A DNA stretch of 64,000 nucleotides from Symsagittifera roscoffensis (taxonomy: Eukaryota > Xenacoelomorpha > Acoela > Convolutidae), in assembly GCF_963678635.1 (NCBI RefSeq), contig NC_087066.1, positions 3,097,633 to 3,161,632 of the forward strand, given 5' to 3'. The translations under genes were made by a program, and so were the position numbers. Under the pieces are notes generated by a model. The model did no database searches. It was not told the DNA's origin and worked only from the letters and a program-made list of their open reading frames with translations. This document shows positions 1 to 12,310 of this stretch, one piece after another (positions within the stretch are counted from its first letter, which is position 1; each line of letters opens with the position of its first letter).

Positions 1-2
1 CC

Positions 3-3000
3 AATACCAACAATTCGTCGACGTCAACAATAACTGCAAAAATTGCCTCAAGTAAATTCAGGCTGGCTAGAATCGAAATGAGCCGGTCTATGGAGTTCTT
101 ACAGTCACAGATAGAAAGAGGGACCCATATTAGTTCTTTGAAGACTTTGGCGCAGAAAACAGAAGACCGATTAGAACAAATGAAAGTAATAGCAACCGAA
201 GTGTTCGCAAATGGATCTTCGGAAGAGAACGACGACGCTATGGAGATATGTGCATGTCTTTCACGACAACTTATAGAGCTAACCCACAACGTCAACACTC
301 TAGGCGAAGACTTAACCAGCTGTTCTGGTTCTAATACAATAAACGTAAACAAATCGACGCCTGTATCCCGGCGAAACCCCTTCGTCAAGGACACTTATGC
401 CGAAAATCACTTCACTCAGCCCTCTAGCAACCGCGTGAACAATTCATCTGATGGAGAGCCAATTAACTTACAGAACGACATGCTACTTCACCAACACTCA
501 ACCACCGACGTACCGCAAATATCTTTGAACCACTCTGCAAACGAATCATTGTCTAGAGAGTTGACCTCTCTAAGTTCTCAGTCAAGAGAAGAAAGCTTGG
601 AACAAAAAAGGTTTACAGGATATGAACAAACTATTCAACCAACGAATCAACTACTACTAACATCAGTACACCAAGCATTGCCAGACAACTTACATTTGAA
701 TCGAAGCCATGATTCGTTTCAGTTTTCAGCTCCAGCAGTCCATGCAAATCTCCACGAAAAATTTTCATTGGAATCTTCATTTGCTTATTCCAATCGTCAG
801 CAACCAGGAAACGCTATACAAACATCAACTTCAAAGGAAAATAATTTCCATCTAACTCATCAGAAAAATTTAGAGCAGTATACATCTCCCCCTACTGTCA
901 TACAAGCGAATCGGAACCCGTTTGCTCAAAGTCACTCGGTTGAACAGTTTCAAAGAACTTTGGATTTGAACAACCAAGTAGTGGATAGTCATGGGGATAT
1001 TAAAAGGCACCAGGTAGTGGATAGTCATGGGTTTGATAAAAATCAATTAAACATTCTACATGCACATCATTGTCATGAACCGGTTTTCAACAACCCGATA
1101 TCAACACACTGCGAACAGAATAGAGACGCGCTTAAAGAAAATCATTCAGGATACCTCATTCATCCTAACTACAACCAAATTCCACCGCATCTGCTTGTGC
1201 AAAACCATCCCTACAACCAGATAACGGATACTCACGTTGGTAATAGCTACCACACAAACAATCTTCCTACGCAACATCATCTTGATCAGGCTATAAATAA
1301 TCCAATTTCATCAAACAGGCAACAGAATAGAGATCCATTTGGAGAAAGTAATTCAAAACTTTTCAATTATCAGAATTACAACCAAGCTCGACCCATTCCA
1401 ACAATGCACAACTCTGAAACTTACGCAAGTTTTTTACCCGGACAAGAAAAAATTGACTATAAGTTTTCTGTTAAACTTCCTCCAATTAAGCTACCTAACT
1501 ACGACGGAGACCCGATGGCTTACCACGACTGGATAAACATGTTCCAGGCTACAGTTGATAGGAATCATACAATTAGTGACACTCACCGGATGACTTATCT
1601 ACAGGATTCGGTGTCAGGAAAAGCAAAAGCACTCATCAAAGGGTACTCATGTAACCCTGCTTTTTACAAAGCCGCACTGAGGGACCTTCAAAATCATTTT
1701 GGCGACTCAAACTATATTGTAAATGCTTTCATTCAGCAAATTGAAACTTGGCCGTCCTCAACTAGTAACAATCGTTCAGTTGTTTCATTCGCATCCTTTT
1801 TGAAACAGTTAGTTCGAACCTTCCAAAATTTGGGTTTTCAAGCAGATTTGCATTCTACAGCTTTACTCAAACTTATCAAAACTAAAGTTCCTGACAATTT
1901 ACTTATGAAATGGACTGAATACGCTGTCCGTGAAAATGTTCAAAACAACAACGTACAATTGTTTCAGGAGTGGCTTGAAATACAAGCTAAAGTATTGGAA
2001 AGATTACAAGGGGAGCACTCGTTTCTGGGGACGTCAGCGGTCAAAGATCAGGAGCTTAAGACACAAAATCAAACGTCTTTGGGAAGTAAGCAAAACGCTA
2101 AAATGGGGTCTGACATCAATACGACAACCAAATTCCAATATCCTTCTAAAAAGTGCTTCATTTGTTCGCAGGAACATTTTTTGGCTCATTGCACCCGCTA
2201 CCAGAGCTTAGCACCAGTTGAAAAATATAATTTGGTAAAACAGCATGAGCTTTGCATAAATTGCTTAAGTTCTCGCCATTCAAGAAACAATTGCAATTCA
2301 GAGAGACGATGTCAGCAATGTAGAGGGTTCCATCATACGTCACTTCATGATCCATCTCGATTTACAAGCAAAAACAGCGCATCTTATGCAGCAATCGTCT
2401 CAGGAAAAAACGAAGATGATAAGGAGTTTACAACCTCAACCTCTAGCAGATATGGCCTGTCGCATAGCATTGACAAAAACACATACCATCAACAAAAACA
2501 AGCGGACAGTGAAATTCATTTTACAAAAAAGGGAGGGTTTACTGCTTCAGAAAAAGCAACATTTGAACGGTTACCCAACATTTGGTTCGAACAATTACAG
2601 CTGATCCCTGTGTCGTTCGTCAATAATGGTAAAGTGTGTGACACTTACGCTCTCATTGACCCTGGCAGCCAATTTACTTTTATGCTTGATCAAATTGCAG
2701 ACTTCTTGGAAATCTCATCATCAGAAACAGCAAACATGTCTTTACAATATATAAATATCAACCATGAGATGCCGGTTGCAAAACTAGACAACATCGTTAA
2801 TTTAGCACCGTACAAACAAACGGGACAAACATTTCCAATTCGTAATGTTTATAAAACGCCATTTTTAAATATACCTCCTGCAGATGTTGCTCATCTGAAT
2901 GAAATCTGTCAGGGTTTCAAAGGTTTTAGCCACATAAAATTCCCCAATATTGCTGGCGGAAGAATTGGAGCACTACTTGGCGTTAATACGTTCTCTTATA

Positions 3001-6000
3001 CGTACCCCATTCAAGTAATTGAAGGAAATGATTGCCGACCACACGGAATACAAACTCGACTGGGTTGGACAATTGCAGGAGAATATCACCAAACAATTGC
3101 TCCCACACGTTTGAATAAAGTGCGCAACAGACAAACTTCGGGATTTGTTTTCCACGTTACAAGAAAGTCAAATGAATCTGTTGAGCAGCCATTGGACTAT
3201 TTAATTCAGCAATTCTGGAAAATTGAAGAAACTGGACAAAAAACAACAGAAAAGGAGTTTTATACCGAAAACAATTTGGCGGCAATTCGGATCCTTGAAA
3301 ACACAATACATCATACAGGAGAAACGTATGAAATTGGTTTACCGTGGAAGAACGAGACTCAATTGCAGAATAACTACTACATAGCCCTTAATCAATTAAA
3401 ATCACTTGATCGCCGACTTGCTAAAAACAACGATCTACGAAATTTATACGAAGCAACCCTCGTAAATGACCTCGAAAAGAAACACGTGCGACCTGTAGAA
3501 ATGAAAAGAATAAAACCCTCGCGAATTTGGTATCTACCACATCACCCAGTGCAAAACCCAAATAAACCGACAAAAATCAGAAGAGTAGCCAACGCTGCAT
3601 CTCTTTTTAAAGGCCAATCACTTAACAACAATCTCCTCACAGGTCCAGATCTACTTGCAAATCTGACAGGGATTCTGCTGCGCTTCCGCAAACATTCTAT
3701 TGGTCTTCTTGCCGATATTGAAGGGATGTTTATGCAAGTAAAAATTCGTGAAGAAGATAGGCCAGCCTTGCGTTTCCTCTGGAGCTATAACGGAAAAGTT
3801 CATCAGTATGAATACACGCGGTTAATATTTGGAGCCACATGTTCACCATTCTGCGCTATTTATGCATTACAAAAATGCGCTTTGGACAACAAAGACTCGT
3901 TTCCTCTGGCTTATGATGCAATTCTAAACAGTTTTTATATGGATGACTACATTGCCTCAGTACCGACGTTAGCTGAAGCACAATGCGTTTCAAGAGAAAC
4001 CAGGGAGTCTTTAAAACAAGGTGGTTTTCGTCTCACCAAGTTCTTATCTAACAACAAGCTCGCCCTGCAACATATTCCTTGCGAAGACCACGACGAGATA
4101 AAAACTTCAACTCGTGTTCTTGGACAAAACTGGAAAATTGACAGTGATGAGTTTTTTATTGATCCCCTTCAAAACTTTCCTACTCTGGCTGATAATTATA
4201 CTCAACGGAAACTCTTCAGCTTATTGTCGTCTATTTTCGACCCTCTAGGAATTATAGCACCAGTAACAATTCGTTTGAAGGCTCTACTGCAGCAGATTTG
4301 GAGGCTAGGTTTGAAATGGGATAATCAGATACCTAGTGATCATCAACACAAGCTACAGAAAATCCTGGATTCTTTTCTCAAGATGGAAAGAATAACTTTG
4401 CCAAGAGTTTTGTTTCCAAATCAAAGCAATAAATCGTGGAGTTTGGAAATACACGCATTTACTGACGCTTCACTCATCGGTATGGCCGCAGTCTTGTTCT
4501 TGCGAATGCATAATTTAGACGAAACAGTAATTGAATGTAAATTTTTGATTGGCAAAAGCAAGGTTGCGCCTATTAAACAACTGAGTGTACCAAAACTTGA
4601 TTTAGAAGCTGCAACAATTGGAGCACGTCTTTTGTCATTTACGTCCAAAGAACTTCATCTCAATAGAACAGCTGTTTTACATGTCTGGACAGACATTCAG
4701 GTAGTACTTGATTGGATAAAATCAACGAAACAGCAAAAAACATTTGTGGCAAATCGACTGACTGAAATTTCAACAATGGATCATCAACTACAATGGCATC
4801 ACATTCCAACTACTCTGAATCCTGCAGATCACGGTACTCGAGGTCTTGAACCCAGGGAAATTAATGAAAAATGGCTCACACCTCCAGCCTTCTTGAAACA
4901 ACCTAAGTATCTTTGGCACGATAATACTTTGCTCGCAACAACAGTGGTTGCTGCGGGTTTTCAAAGACAGACCAAGCATAAAAAATTGTCTCTAAATGAG
5001 CCAATTTTCGACATTAGACGATTTTCTACATGGAACAAGCTAATTTTAACTCTCACCACAGTCATGAGTTTCATTTCCAGACTACAAATTAGGATTCTCA
5101 ACAGAAAAACCAATCAAAACCCATCCTCCAGTGATGAAAATGAACAAATTTTTTGCAACACCTCAGATGTTGAAAAGGCCAAGCTATACGCAATCAAAAT
5201 TTGTCAGGCTCAGTCGTTTCCTAATACTATCAAAAAATTAGAAAGCAAAAGCAAAATTGACAATAAAGACAAATTGGTTCAATTGAATCCCTTTTTGGAT
5301 CAAAAGACAGTTCTAAGAGCTCGAGGTCGTCTTGAGTTTGCATCTTGTATGAAAGAAGATGCAAGGTTTCCGATAATATTGGATGCGAAAAATGCAATAA
5401 CAAAATTGTACATTGAACACGCACATCATATTTGTGTACATCAAGGATCAGAGTTTGTCAAATCCTTCATACAGCAACGCTACTACATTATTGGTGTACG
5501 ACTGGCTCTACGCAGTGTACGTTTTAAATGTTTCATATGCAGACGGTTCGATGCGCAAAACCTCCAGCCAAAAATGGCACCCCTACCAAGCTCAAGATTT
5601 CCACAGGAGAACACTCACTACCCTTTCATCAGCACAGGAGTAGATTTCTTCGGGCCATTCTTCATTCAAAACAGAAAGAAAACAGAGAAACACTACGCTA
5701 TCATCTTTAACTGCCTGACAACTAGAGCAGCCCATTTGGAGTCTTGCCCAGATTTGAAAACTGATACCTTCCTTAATGCACTTGCCCGGTTTACAGCCAG
5801 AAGAGGGAGCCCTAAAACAATTTACAGTGACAATGGAAAGACTTTTGTAGAAGCTGGTAATGAGCTAAAGAAGTGCCTCAAAGAACTAGATAGAAACAAA
5901 ATTGAAACCAAGCTAGCAGTCAACGAAATTGAATGGAAATTCAATCCGCCTTATGGTCCTCATTTTGGCGGGGCCTGGGAGCGATTAATCCAAATCGCTA

Positions 6001-6056
6001 AACGCACAATTCTGATTATTCTTGGATCTAAGAAGCTTACGCTTGATCTTTTCAAT
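3..6056 (+). CDS. pol: BEL/Pao retrotransposon gag-pol polyprotein (partial)
   Basis: This frame encodes the replication proteins of a BEL/Pao LTR retrotransposon. It is open from base 3, so the ATG at 78 need not be the true start. Numbering from that ATG: a His/Asn/Gln-rich gag region lies at about residues 100-450, and a DUF1759-like gag domain at 465-620. Three Cys/His clusters follow at about C693, C726 and C745. An aspartic protease has DPGS at 861. The reverse transcriptase has Asp1213 and YMDDY at 1287-1291. RNase H has Asp1463, Glu1510 and Asp1539. The integrase has an HHCC zinc region (about 1780-1830) and catalytic Asp1856, Asp1918 and Glu1968. There is no stop over about 2,000 codons, which suggests recent insertion. 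The C-terminal end and 3' LTR are lost in the gap, and the 5' LTR lies outside the window. Family assignment is firm; whether it is active is inference. Confidence 0.95.
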
Positions 6057-6256
6057 NNNNNNNNNNNNNNNNNNNNNNNNNNNNNNNNNNNNNNNNNNNN
6101 NNNNNNNNNNNNNNNNNNNNNNNNNNNNNNNNNNNNNNNNNNNNNNNNNNNNNNNNNNNNNNNNNNNNNNNNNNNNNNNNNNNNNNNNNNNNNNNNNNNN
6201 NNNNNNNNNNNNNNNNNNNNNNNNNNNNNNNNNNNNNNNNNNNNNNNNNNNNNNNN
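6057..6256. other. Assembly gap (200 N)
   Basis: A run of exactly 200 N. It hides the end of the BEL/Pao polyprotein, its 3' LTR and the 3' terminus of the neighbouring LINE. Whether the two elements are truly adjacent is therefore unproven. Confidence 1.
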
Positions 6257-6268
6257 TAGATAAGTCAA

Positions 6269-6658
6269 CTAATCAATCAATTTTACTCTCGATTTTTTAT
6301 TGGAGCTTGTTGTTGTTGTTGTTGTTGCGTAGGTGCCCGTAGTTTGGCCCTCCTCTTGTCCCTCATTTGTGGCTTCTTCTGTATCGAGTTGCAGGAAAGC
6401 AGCTGCTTCGATCGGGTTTTCCCAGAGTGCGTGGGGGGTGATTGTAGTCGGGTTTGCGCTGCACCTGAATAGGTGACCCGTTGTGTGGGTTTCTGAGTTG
6501 CACTGTGGGCATGTTTCTGGGGTTGATTCATCTAGTCTGTGTAGGTAGCTTTGTAGGAATGGGGAGTATCCGCTCCGCAACTGGGCAAGGGTCCGTCTGG
6601 TACCTCTCGGCAGTCGTAATTCATCCTTGCTCAGTTTGGGGGCTGGTTCCTCGAGCAC
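6269..6658 (-). pseudogene. LINE RT C-terminal domain, continued in a second frame
   Basis: This is the C-terminal continuation of the LINE protein after a one-base frameshift. It starts with LEEPAPKLSKDELRLPRG, contains the TLAQLRSGYS block typical of the tail of this LINE group, and has a Cys-x2-Cys-x7-His-x4-Cys cluster (CPQCNSETHTTGHLFRC). A run of seven Thr/Ser codons near the end is encoded by a trinucleotide repeat. It overlaps the upstream frame by about 40 bases, which is the frameshift zone and not a genuine gene overlap. Confidence 0.85.
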
Positions 6659-8045
6659 TTTGTTGTTTTTCCCGGTTGTCTAGGGCGTCTTTGACCTCAT
6701 TTGTGTGCACTTTTTTGAGGAGCCCTCTGTAGTCCTCTTCGGTAACGTGCGTGTCGTCGTCTTCTTCTGAATCGGATGTTTCGAGGAGTGCAGTGATGTA
6801 CCTCTCGTACCTGCTGAAGAGCGTTTCCTTCATGTTTCTGGGCGGTTCCGGTCGGTCTAGCAGCCTGTTGCCAGGGTGTCCTTCGAGATGATGGGCTAGC
6901 TGGTGCTGGACTGCTTTCATACGGATATGCCGCCTGACAGGTAGGATTTTCGTCTCGTCGTGCAGGTGCTGGATAGCGGTCATCGTGGTGCATCCTGTGG
7001 CCACTCTTAGGGCTGAGTTTTGGACTTTCTGCAGCGTTTCTACGTGGGTCTGTGCAGCGATCGGAGTCCAGACTGGTGATGCGTACTCTAAGACGGGCCT
7101 GATGTAGGCTTTGTAGGCTACTATGAGGGTTTCCTTGCTCTGTCCCCAGGTAGTTCCTGCCAGCGCTTTCAAGATATTCACTCTGCTCCTTCCTCTAGCT
7201 GCGGCTAGTTTGCAGTGTGGGCCGAATGTCAGGGCTGTATCGAAGGTGACGCCTAGTATTTTCGGTGTTTTCGCCAGAATGAGGGCTTTCCCGTTGATCT
7301 TCACGTCTGGTATGATTTTGTGTTCTTTGGTGCTGGGCGTGAAGAGCGTGACGGAACATTTCGGTGTTGAAACCTCCAAATCTCGAGAGTCTAGAAAATT
7401 GCAGAGCGTCGTCAGGTAGCTGTTGATGCCTTTGCTTGGTGTCTCTATGTCGGTCCCAAGGGTGAAAACTGTGAAGTCGTCGGCATAGGATACTAAGAAA
7501 ATTGTCGGTGGAGGCATTGTAGCATCTGCCACGTAGAAATTGAACAGCGTAGGAGCCACAACCGATCCTTGTGGAACTCCAAATCTGACAATACGACTGC
7601 TTGACAGCGTGTCTCTGAACAGTGTGCGGGCCTGTCTACCGTGCAGGTACGTGGCTAACCAGCGTACAAGTGCTCCTGGAAGCGTGGAATCGTTAATCAG
7701 CTTGAGGAGGGTAGCGTGACATACAGTATCGAAAGCTTTCGAGAGGTCCAATACAACGAGAACAGTACGGGCAGCGGGTTTTCGTTGATTGAAGCCGTCT
7801 GCGATTACAGTTGATAGCTCATTGAGCGCTGTGACTGTTGAGTGTCGCGGTCTGAAGCCGTGTTGATGTTCTGCCGTCTTGAGGTGTTTCTGGAGTATCG
7901 GGAGAAGGCACTTCTCGAGTATCTTGACTGCGGGGCAAAGAAGTGATATCGGCCGGTACGCGGCACTCTCATTGGCGGGTTTTCCTGGCTTCAGTAGTGG
8001 AATAATGATAGAAGTCTTCCAGATGGCGGGTATTTGACTTCTTGA
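6621..8045 (-). pseudogene. LINE reverse transcriptase (frameshifted)
   Basis: This frame encodes the RT domain of a Jockey-type LINE. In order it shows SQIPAIWK, YRPISLLCP, a HGFRPRHST block, the first catalytic Asp region (VLDLSKAFD at about 7730-7760), GVPQGS (7563-7580) and the catalytic YADD (7476-7487). The thumb-like region follows. There is no local ATG start, because the reading frame is open through 7752-8198 and homology begins near 8045. Near 6650 the frame slips at an A-rich run and ends at 6621, while the true C-terminus continues in another frame. With the missing 5' end this makes the copy dead. I am sure of the family, less sure of the exact 5' breakpoint. Confidence 0.88.
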
Positions 8046-8048
8046 GAT

Positions 8049-8640
8049 GACTGGGGATGGACTTCTCTTCGTGCACGATGGAGGGTTTTTTGTCCGGCGG
8101 GTTTTGAGGTCCGCTGAACGGCCATTTGCACCAGCTGTCAGCTGGTGTTGGTTCCACCACGAAAAGGCGGCCTTGTCTGGAACCCTTTTGGAGCTTCTTA
8201 TTTTTTTTCGGCGTGAAAACTAAGTCGACCTTTCTGATTGCGTTTTCCTTATCAAGTGTTTTTTTTCTGTTCAATTCCGATTAAGTTTGCCTTTTTTCAA
8301 GTTCCAAATACAGAAACCCCACTTTTTGATGTACCGTTTTTCTAAACCAGGTACTACCTTTTCTGAGTGGGGCTCTAGCTCTGACGGCTATTAGTTTATC
8401 CGTTGGAAAATCCTCGTAATCTTTCTGGTCCTGTGTCGGTTTTTTGACTTAGTCGTTTTCAATCTAGTCATTCTCCTCTCAGTCCTGCGCTGTTGCAAAA
8501 TACAAAATTGACTATTTTATCTAAACTTTGCGTGTGAGACACAACTTTTCCAAAAATTGTTGGGCGCATTTTAATAATCATTCATAGAAGATGTGCCTCT
8601 AATTGATGGTTGGTTAGTCGAATGAAGACTCTAAATGTTT
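8049..8640. other. Unassigned spacer next to the LINE breakpoint
   Basis: No gene is recognised. The minus strand at about 8046-8274 has a Lys-rich open stretch of some 75 codons (containing LFVVEPTPADSWCKWPFSG). It could be a leftover of a LINE 5' coding region fused by an internal deletion, but I cannot identify it. The rest is AT-rich without visible structure. Confidence 0.4.
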
Positions 8641-8840
8641 TTATCAATTGCTGAATTTAAAGTAGTTTTGTCTCGTTAAACGACATCACTTATCTTTTTG
8701 ATTTAACTGTGTATAATTATCGTTCTACGACACCATTGGATTTTAAATATAGTTGATATAAAATACGACCCATTGTCCACTCTAATGGCGTTTGGAAGTT
8801 CATATAGATTGCAGTCATTGGATGGAAAATATTACATTGA

Positions 8841-9281
8841 TTATATTGAGGTGGTTCTCAACACTTTCGTCTTTGGAAAATTTGAGAAACTGTCGATGCA
8901 AAAAAAGATATAAACTTTTCCACCACAATTTTTATCCAGCGGGTCGGCAAAGTCCAAATCAATTTCTTCAATTGATTCTTTGAGTTCGGGAAATTTCTGA
9001 AAGTTTGCTGCGCTCATTATAAGATGATGGTTCTTACCAGTTTTTATGCTATCTGAGCAATTTATCCCATGCTGGTAAATTTTTCTGTATTGTTGAGGCC
9101 ACCAACACTTTGCTGCCAAGGACTTCAAATCAAGCTGTCTAGGATTGGTTTCAAGAAAAAGGGCCATGAAAGGAGATCCAAGAGCTGAAGGAAAAAAGAG
9201 TTTGTTGTCATCAAACAGCAGTCCATCCTTAAAAATTATCTCCGGTTGAAAAACTTTGTTGTAAGCTCCAAACTTTCCCAA
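8841..9281 (-). pseudogene. Ty3/gypsy-type integrase remnant, copy A
   Basis: An open stretch of 146 codons resembles the middle of a Ty3/gypsy integrase. A degenerate zinc-binding region (LAAKCWWPQQYRKIYQHGI) is followed by IDLDFADPL, which holds the first catalytic Asp of the DDE core. Next comes GGKVYIFFCIDSFSNFPK, the usual strand after it. The second Asp, the Glu, the reverse transcriptase and any LTR are absent, so this is an isolated fragment. A near-identical copy sits at 14373-14813; the two differ by several amino-acid changes, which fits neutral decay after duplication. Confidence 0.7.
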
Positions 9282-9949
9282 TTTCCACCTCCTTCATACT
9301 GCTGTTGTTGTTCACCATTAAATTAAATATACAATTTTTCTATAGTTTTTAAATATTTTAACAAGGGTTGATAAATGATATGGGGGATGAGGGTAAGTTG
9401 AGACCTCATCTGGTTCATTGATAAGTTTCGATGTATTTGAGACATTTGATTGCCCATAACTTTGACTTGAATGTCCTAATATTTAGCGCTAGCAGGTTTT
9501 TTTTTGGCGTGAGAACTTGATTGAAATTGAATAAATTTGTCTAACGTCTGTTGGACAGAAAAAAAAGAAAAAACATTTCTGATCTGAAAAACATTTCTGA
9601 AAAAGAATTTGTTTTAAATATTTTGTGAGACAAATCCTAAGGAGTACAACAACTTGTACAGAAACCTGAGCGCAAGTTGTTCGAATTGCAGTTTCAACGT
9701 GAGTCTGTGAAATAATTGAGAATAATAGCAAAGAATAACCGAGGATGTGTCATAACTCTTCACATTTACTGCCCGATGGGAGTACTTTCTGTTTGCTATT
9801 GGCGTCCAATGAATTATCAATATATACAATTCGCTATTCCTAAATTCTTTCTTTACAACAATCATAGGCAAAAAAAACTTTTTCTTGTAATTTTTTGTGA
9901 AGTTTGCGACTATCAATTTCCTTATTGGCGTCCAATGAATTATCAGCAT

Positions 9950-10200
9950 ACCTGATTGGATCATACTTTGAGCACGTCAAAAAATACACTCAAAGGACAT
10001 AAAACGAGCAAATTTAGTTGTCAAGTAATGAACTGAAAAAAAATTTGGTTGTTTTTGTCTTTGTTGTTTTCTCTGCAAGAATTGGAGATTCACTGTTGAC
10101 TTTTTAACATATGGTGAACTAAACGATTTATTCAAAAAAGGAAAAAACATTACTTATAAATGGCCGGCCATTATTTGTCAACTTATGTGAGAGCAACCAA
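9950..10200. repeat. 250 bp repeat, copy 1
   Basis: This block is closely similar to about 17240-17490. Both begin near a TACCTG and share GAGCACGTCAAA, AACGAGCAAATTTA and the palindromic ATGGCCGGCC. Just upstream a short word (TTGGCGTCCAATGAATTATC) occurs twice, at about 9800 and 9927. Confidence 0.8.
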
Positions 10201-10384
10201 ATATTCACTACAGATTAATTGTTAAACGTCGTCGTCACTAAATCCCTCCTTTGACAATTAGTTTATCACATATCAAAATGTTCTTCTTCTACCCTCAGTC
10301 GCTCCGATGGGAGATAGTGAACATTTCTAACTGTGTAATTTTTTATACACTATTTACAGCCAATTTCCTTGATATTCTTGCACA

Positions 10385-10862
10385 GTGTTCTCAAGTGTAC
10401 CTTGGATTTACAACTTCAACAAATTTTGTTCGCTGGACATACGTTTAGATGTATTTCGGTTAAAGCGTTGCCACATTTCATTCACGACTTAGACTGTTTC
10501 TGTTCAAGTTTGGTTCTCCTTTCACAGGATTAGTTTTTCAAAACAATTTTTTGTTGTTTGACCGTGACAGGCTATTGACTTGAGGTTGGTTTAGTTATTC
10601 TTTTTCGTTGTTGACTGCCTGATTTAGGGCATCTACTGGAGTAAGCGTTTCTGATAAGTGTCTTTGTTGAAAATCGCGAGGGAAAATGCCACTTTTTCCA
10701 GCAATTGTTCTCGACTAGAAAAATATTTTTCAGTACTTTTTATCTCTTCAGGACAACTCAAAGCAATTGAAGTTGTTTGTTGCAATGTCTGTCAAGGGAA
10801 AAGTTTGTGCGACTTGACAGAGCAACCAGATGCACACTTTAATGTACGCTGACTTTTTTGAC
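10385..10862. repeat. 480 bp direct repeat, copy 1
   Basis: Repeated at about 11655-12140 with few changes. Both begin CACAGT(G/C)TTCTCAAGTG and run through a block containing GACCGTGACAGGCTATTG. No coding content is recognised. Confidence 0.8.
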
Positions 10863-11228
10863 ATTGGATCAAGTAAAGCGTAGATCTTACTTTTTTATTT
10901 TCCTCGCATCTTCTAATGCTACCAAATTTTCTTTTCTCCTCCGAGATCTTTTTTCTTCTGCCACTTTTTAAACTCGCTTGACACATTTGTTTCTAGCATC
11001 CCTTGCTTTCCTCGTCAGTTCATTTTCTGGATCTTGAGTTCCTTCTAATGTGGGAATTCCGGTTCCCGCCAACAATGATTTTATCAAAATGCCAACATCT
11101 AAGTTCTCTTAGGCGAGTCGATAAAAGTTTTTTTTCGAAATTTATTTGAAATGTTTAAGGCTGATTGGTGGCAAGTGTATGCCAATTGTCAATTATCCGT
11201 TGTGTGAGTTCAAGGATGGGAGAATTCT

Positions 11229-11275
11229 ATTTTTTTGCTGCGGTTCGATTCCGGACCGCAGCAAAAATTTTTGTT
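11229..11275. other. Perfect hairpin containing a tRNA T-arm-like B box
   Basis: TTTTTGCTGCGGT and ACCGCAGCAAAAA form a perfect 13-bp inverted repeat. The stem and loop include GGTTCGATTCC, which matches the RNA polymerase III B-box/T-loop consensus. GCTGCGG and CCGCAGC could be the two halves of a 7-bp acceptor stem, so this may be a collapsed tRNA pseudogene. There is no A box or anticodon arm. A copy with one stem change lies at about 16583-16629. Confidence 0.5.
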
Positions 11276-11654
11276 GATGTCTTATTTTTGGCTTTCATTC
11301 AGTTTTTCACTTCTTACCGTTTTTAAGCTACTTATTCTGGTTTTCTCGTTTGTATTTATGATTGCAGCTTCGCCTCTTGTTTCATTGAAGCAGTTTTTGC
11401 GTGATAAATTTTTTTTAATTTACCTTAACATTTATAAAATGTATGTTTCTTTTTTTTTCATCGCCACATAATAAAATTGCCACATTTTTGTCATGGATAC
11501 AAATAAAAAGCAATGACTCACTGTACAAAATGTTAACGTAGAAATAAGACCAAAACATTTTTTTCATAAACACTGTTCTGAATATTTGTTTTTGCGCGGC
11601 CCAACAAAATTTTAAACCGACTTTAAATTCAATAAATGCGATTTTTGCAAGCTT

Positions 11655-12140
11655 CTCGCACAGTCTTCTCAAGTGTACCTTGGATTTACAACTTATACAA
11701 ATTTCGTTCGCTGGACATACGTTTAGATGTATTTCGGTAAAAGCGTTGCCACGTTTCATTTCACGACTTAGACTGTTTTCTGTTCAAGTTTGGTTCTCCC
11801 TTCACAGGATTAATTTTTCAATACAATTTTTTGTTGTTTGACCGTGACAGGCTATTGACTTGAGGTTGGTTTAGTTATTCTTTTTCGTTGTTGACTGCCT
11901 GATTTAGGGCATCTATTGGATCAAATGTTTCTGATAAATGTCTTTGTTGAAAATCGCGAGTTAAATTGTCACTTTTTCCAGCAATCGTTCTCGACTAGAA
12001 AAATATTTTTCAGTACTTTTTATCTCTTCACGACAACTCAAAGCTATTGAAGTTGTTTGTTGCAATGTCTGTCAAGGGAAAAGTTTGTGCGACTTGGCAG
12101 AGCAACTAGATGCACACTTTAATGTACGCTGACTTTTTTT
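11655..12140. repeat. 480 bp direct repeat, copy 2
   Basis: Second copy of the block at about 10385-10862. It ends at a dispersed-element fragment that begins near 12145. Confidence 0.8.
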
Positions 12141-12144
12141 GACA

Positions 12145-12310
12145 TCATTTGTGATTATTTTTGGGATATTGTCTTTTTCAAATTTTAGAAAAAAAAATTT
12201 CATCTTGTTTTTTTTTACATTTAAATTTTTAAATGTTATTACTGCTCCATAAACCTTAAAAGGCAATCGGAACAATCAGGGCTTTGCCCTGATACGAGCA
12301 GTTTTACTTG
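12145..12310 (-). repeat. Dispersed hairpin element, 5' part
   Basis: On the minus strand this copy reads AACTGCTCGTATCAGGGC, then AAAGCCCTGA, GTTCCGA, GCCTTTTAAGG and TATGGAGCAGTAATAACA. The TCAGGGC/GCCCTGA hairpin is perfect here. CTGCTC and GAGCAG could pair to close a larger structure. The 3' half of the element is missing. Related copies lie near 19436, 26690, 38890, 40990 and 42180. Confidence 0.65.

Larger units (their letters stand above)
6257..8048 (-). mobile_element. 5'-truncated Jockey-type LINE (non-LTR retrotransposon)
   Basis: On the minus strand this stretch carries the reverse transcriptase and C-terminal region of a Jockey-type LINE. Homology begins at about 8045 with SQIPAIWK, the start of the RT domain. 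No endonuclease domain or first ORF is seen, as expected for a 5' truncation. A (TGT)n tract at 6307-6327 lies inside the 3' coding end. The extreme 3' end is a short TTGA/ATTG-rich tail that runs into the assembly gap. The local base composition is clearly more GC-rich than the surroundings. Confidence 0.88.
8640..11700. repeat. Segmental duplication, copy A
   Basis: Blocks of this segment recur at about 14118-17015 with high identity. About 8640-9916 matches 14120-15433. About 10197-10690 matches 15557-15985. About 10865-11670 matches 16220-17015. Copy A contains a 250 bp block (about 9950-10197) that is absent at the matching place in copy B; that block appears instead at about 17240-17490. 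The copies thus differ by rearrangement as well as by point changes. Confidence 0.85.

Noticed and set aside
7969-8274. Minus-strand open stretch of 101 codons over the LINE 5' edge
   Set aside because: Its last third is the out-of-frame shadow of the LINE reverse transcriptase. The first part is unidentified and is noted only as a possible fragment.
12236-12310. Hammerhead ribozyme in the dispersed hairpin family
   Set aside because: The head contains CTGATAC near a hairpin, but the required CTGANGA and GAAA core elements are not in place in any copy.
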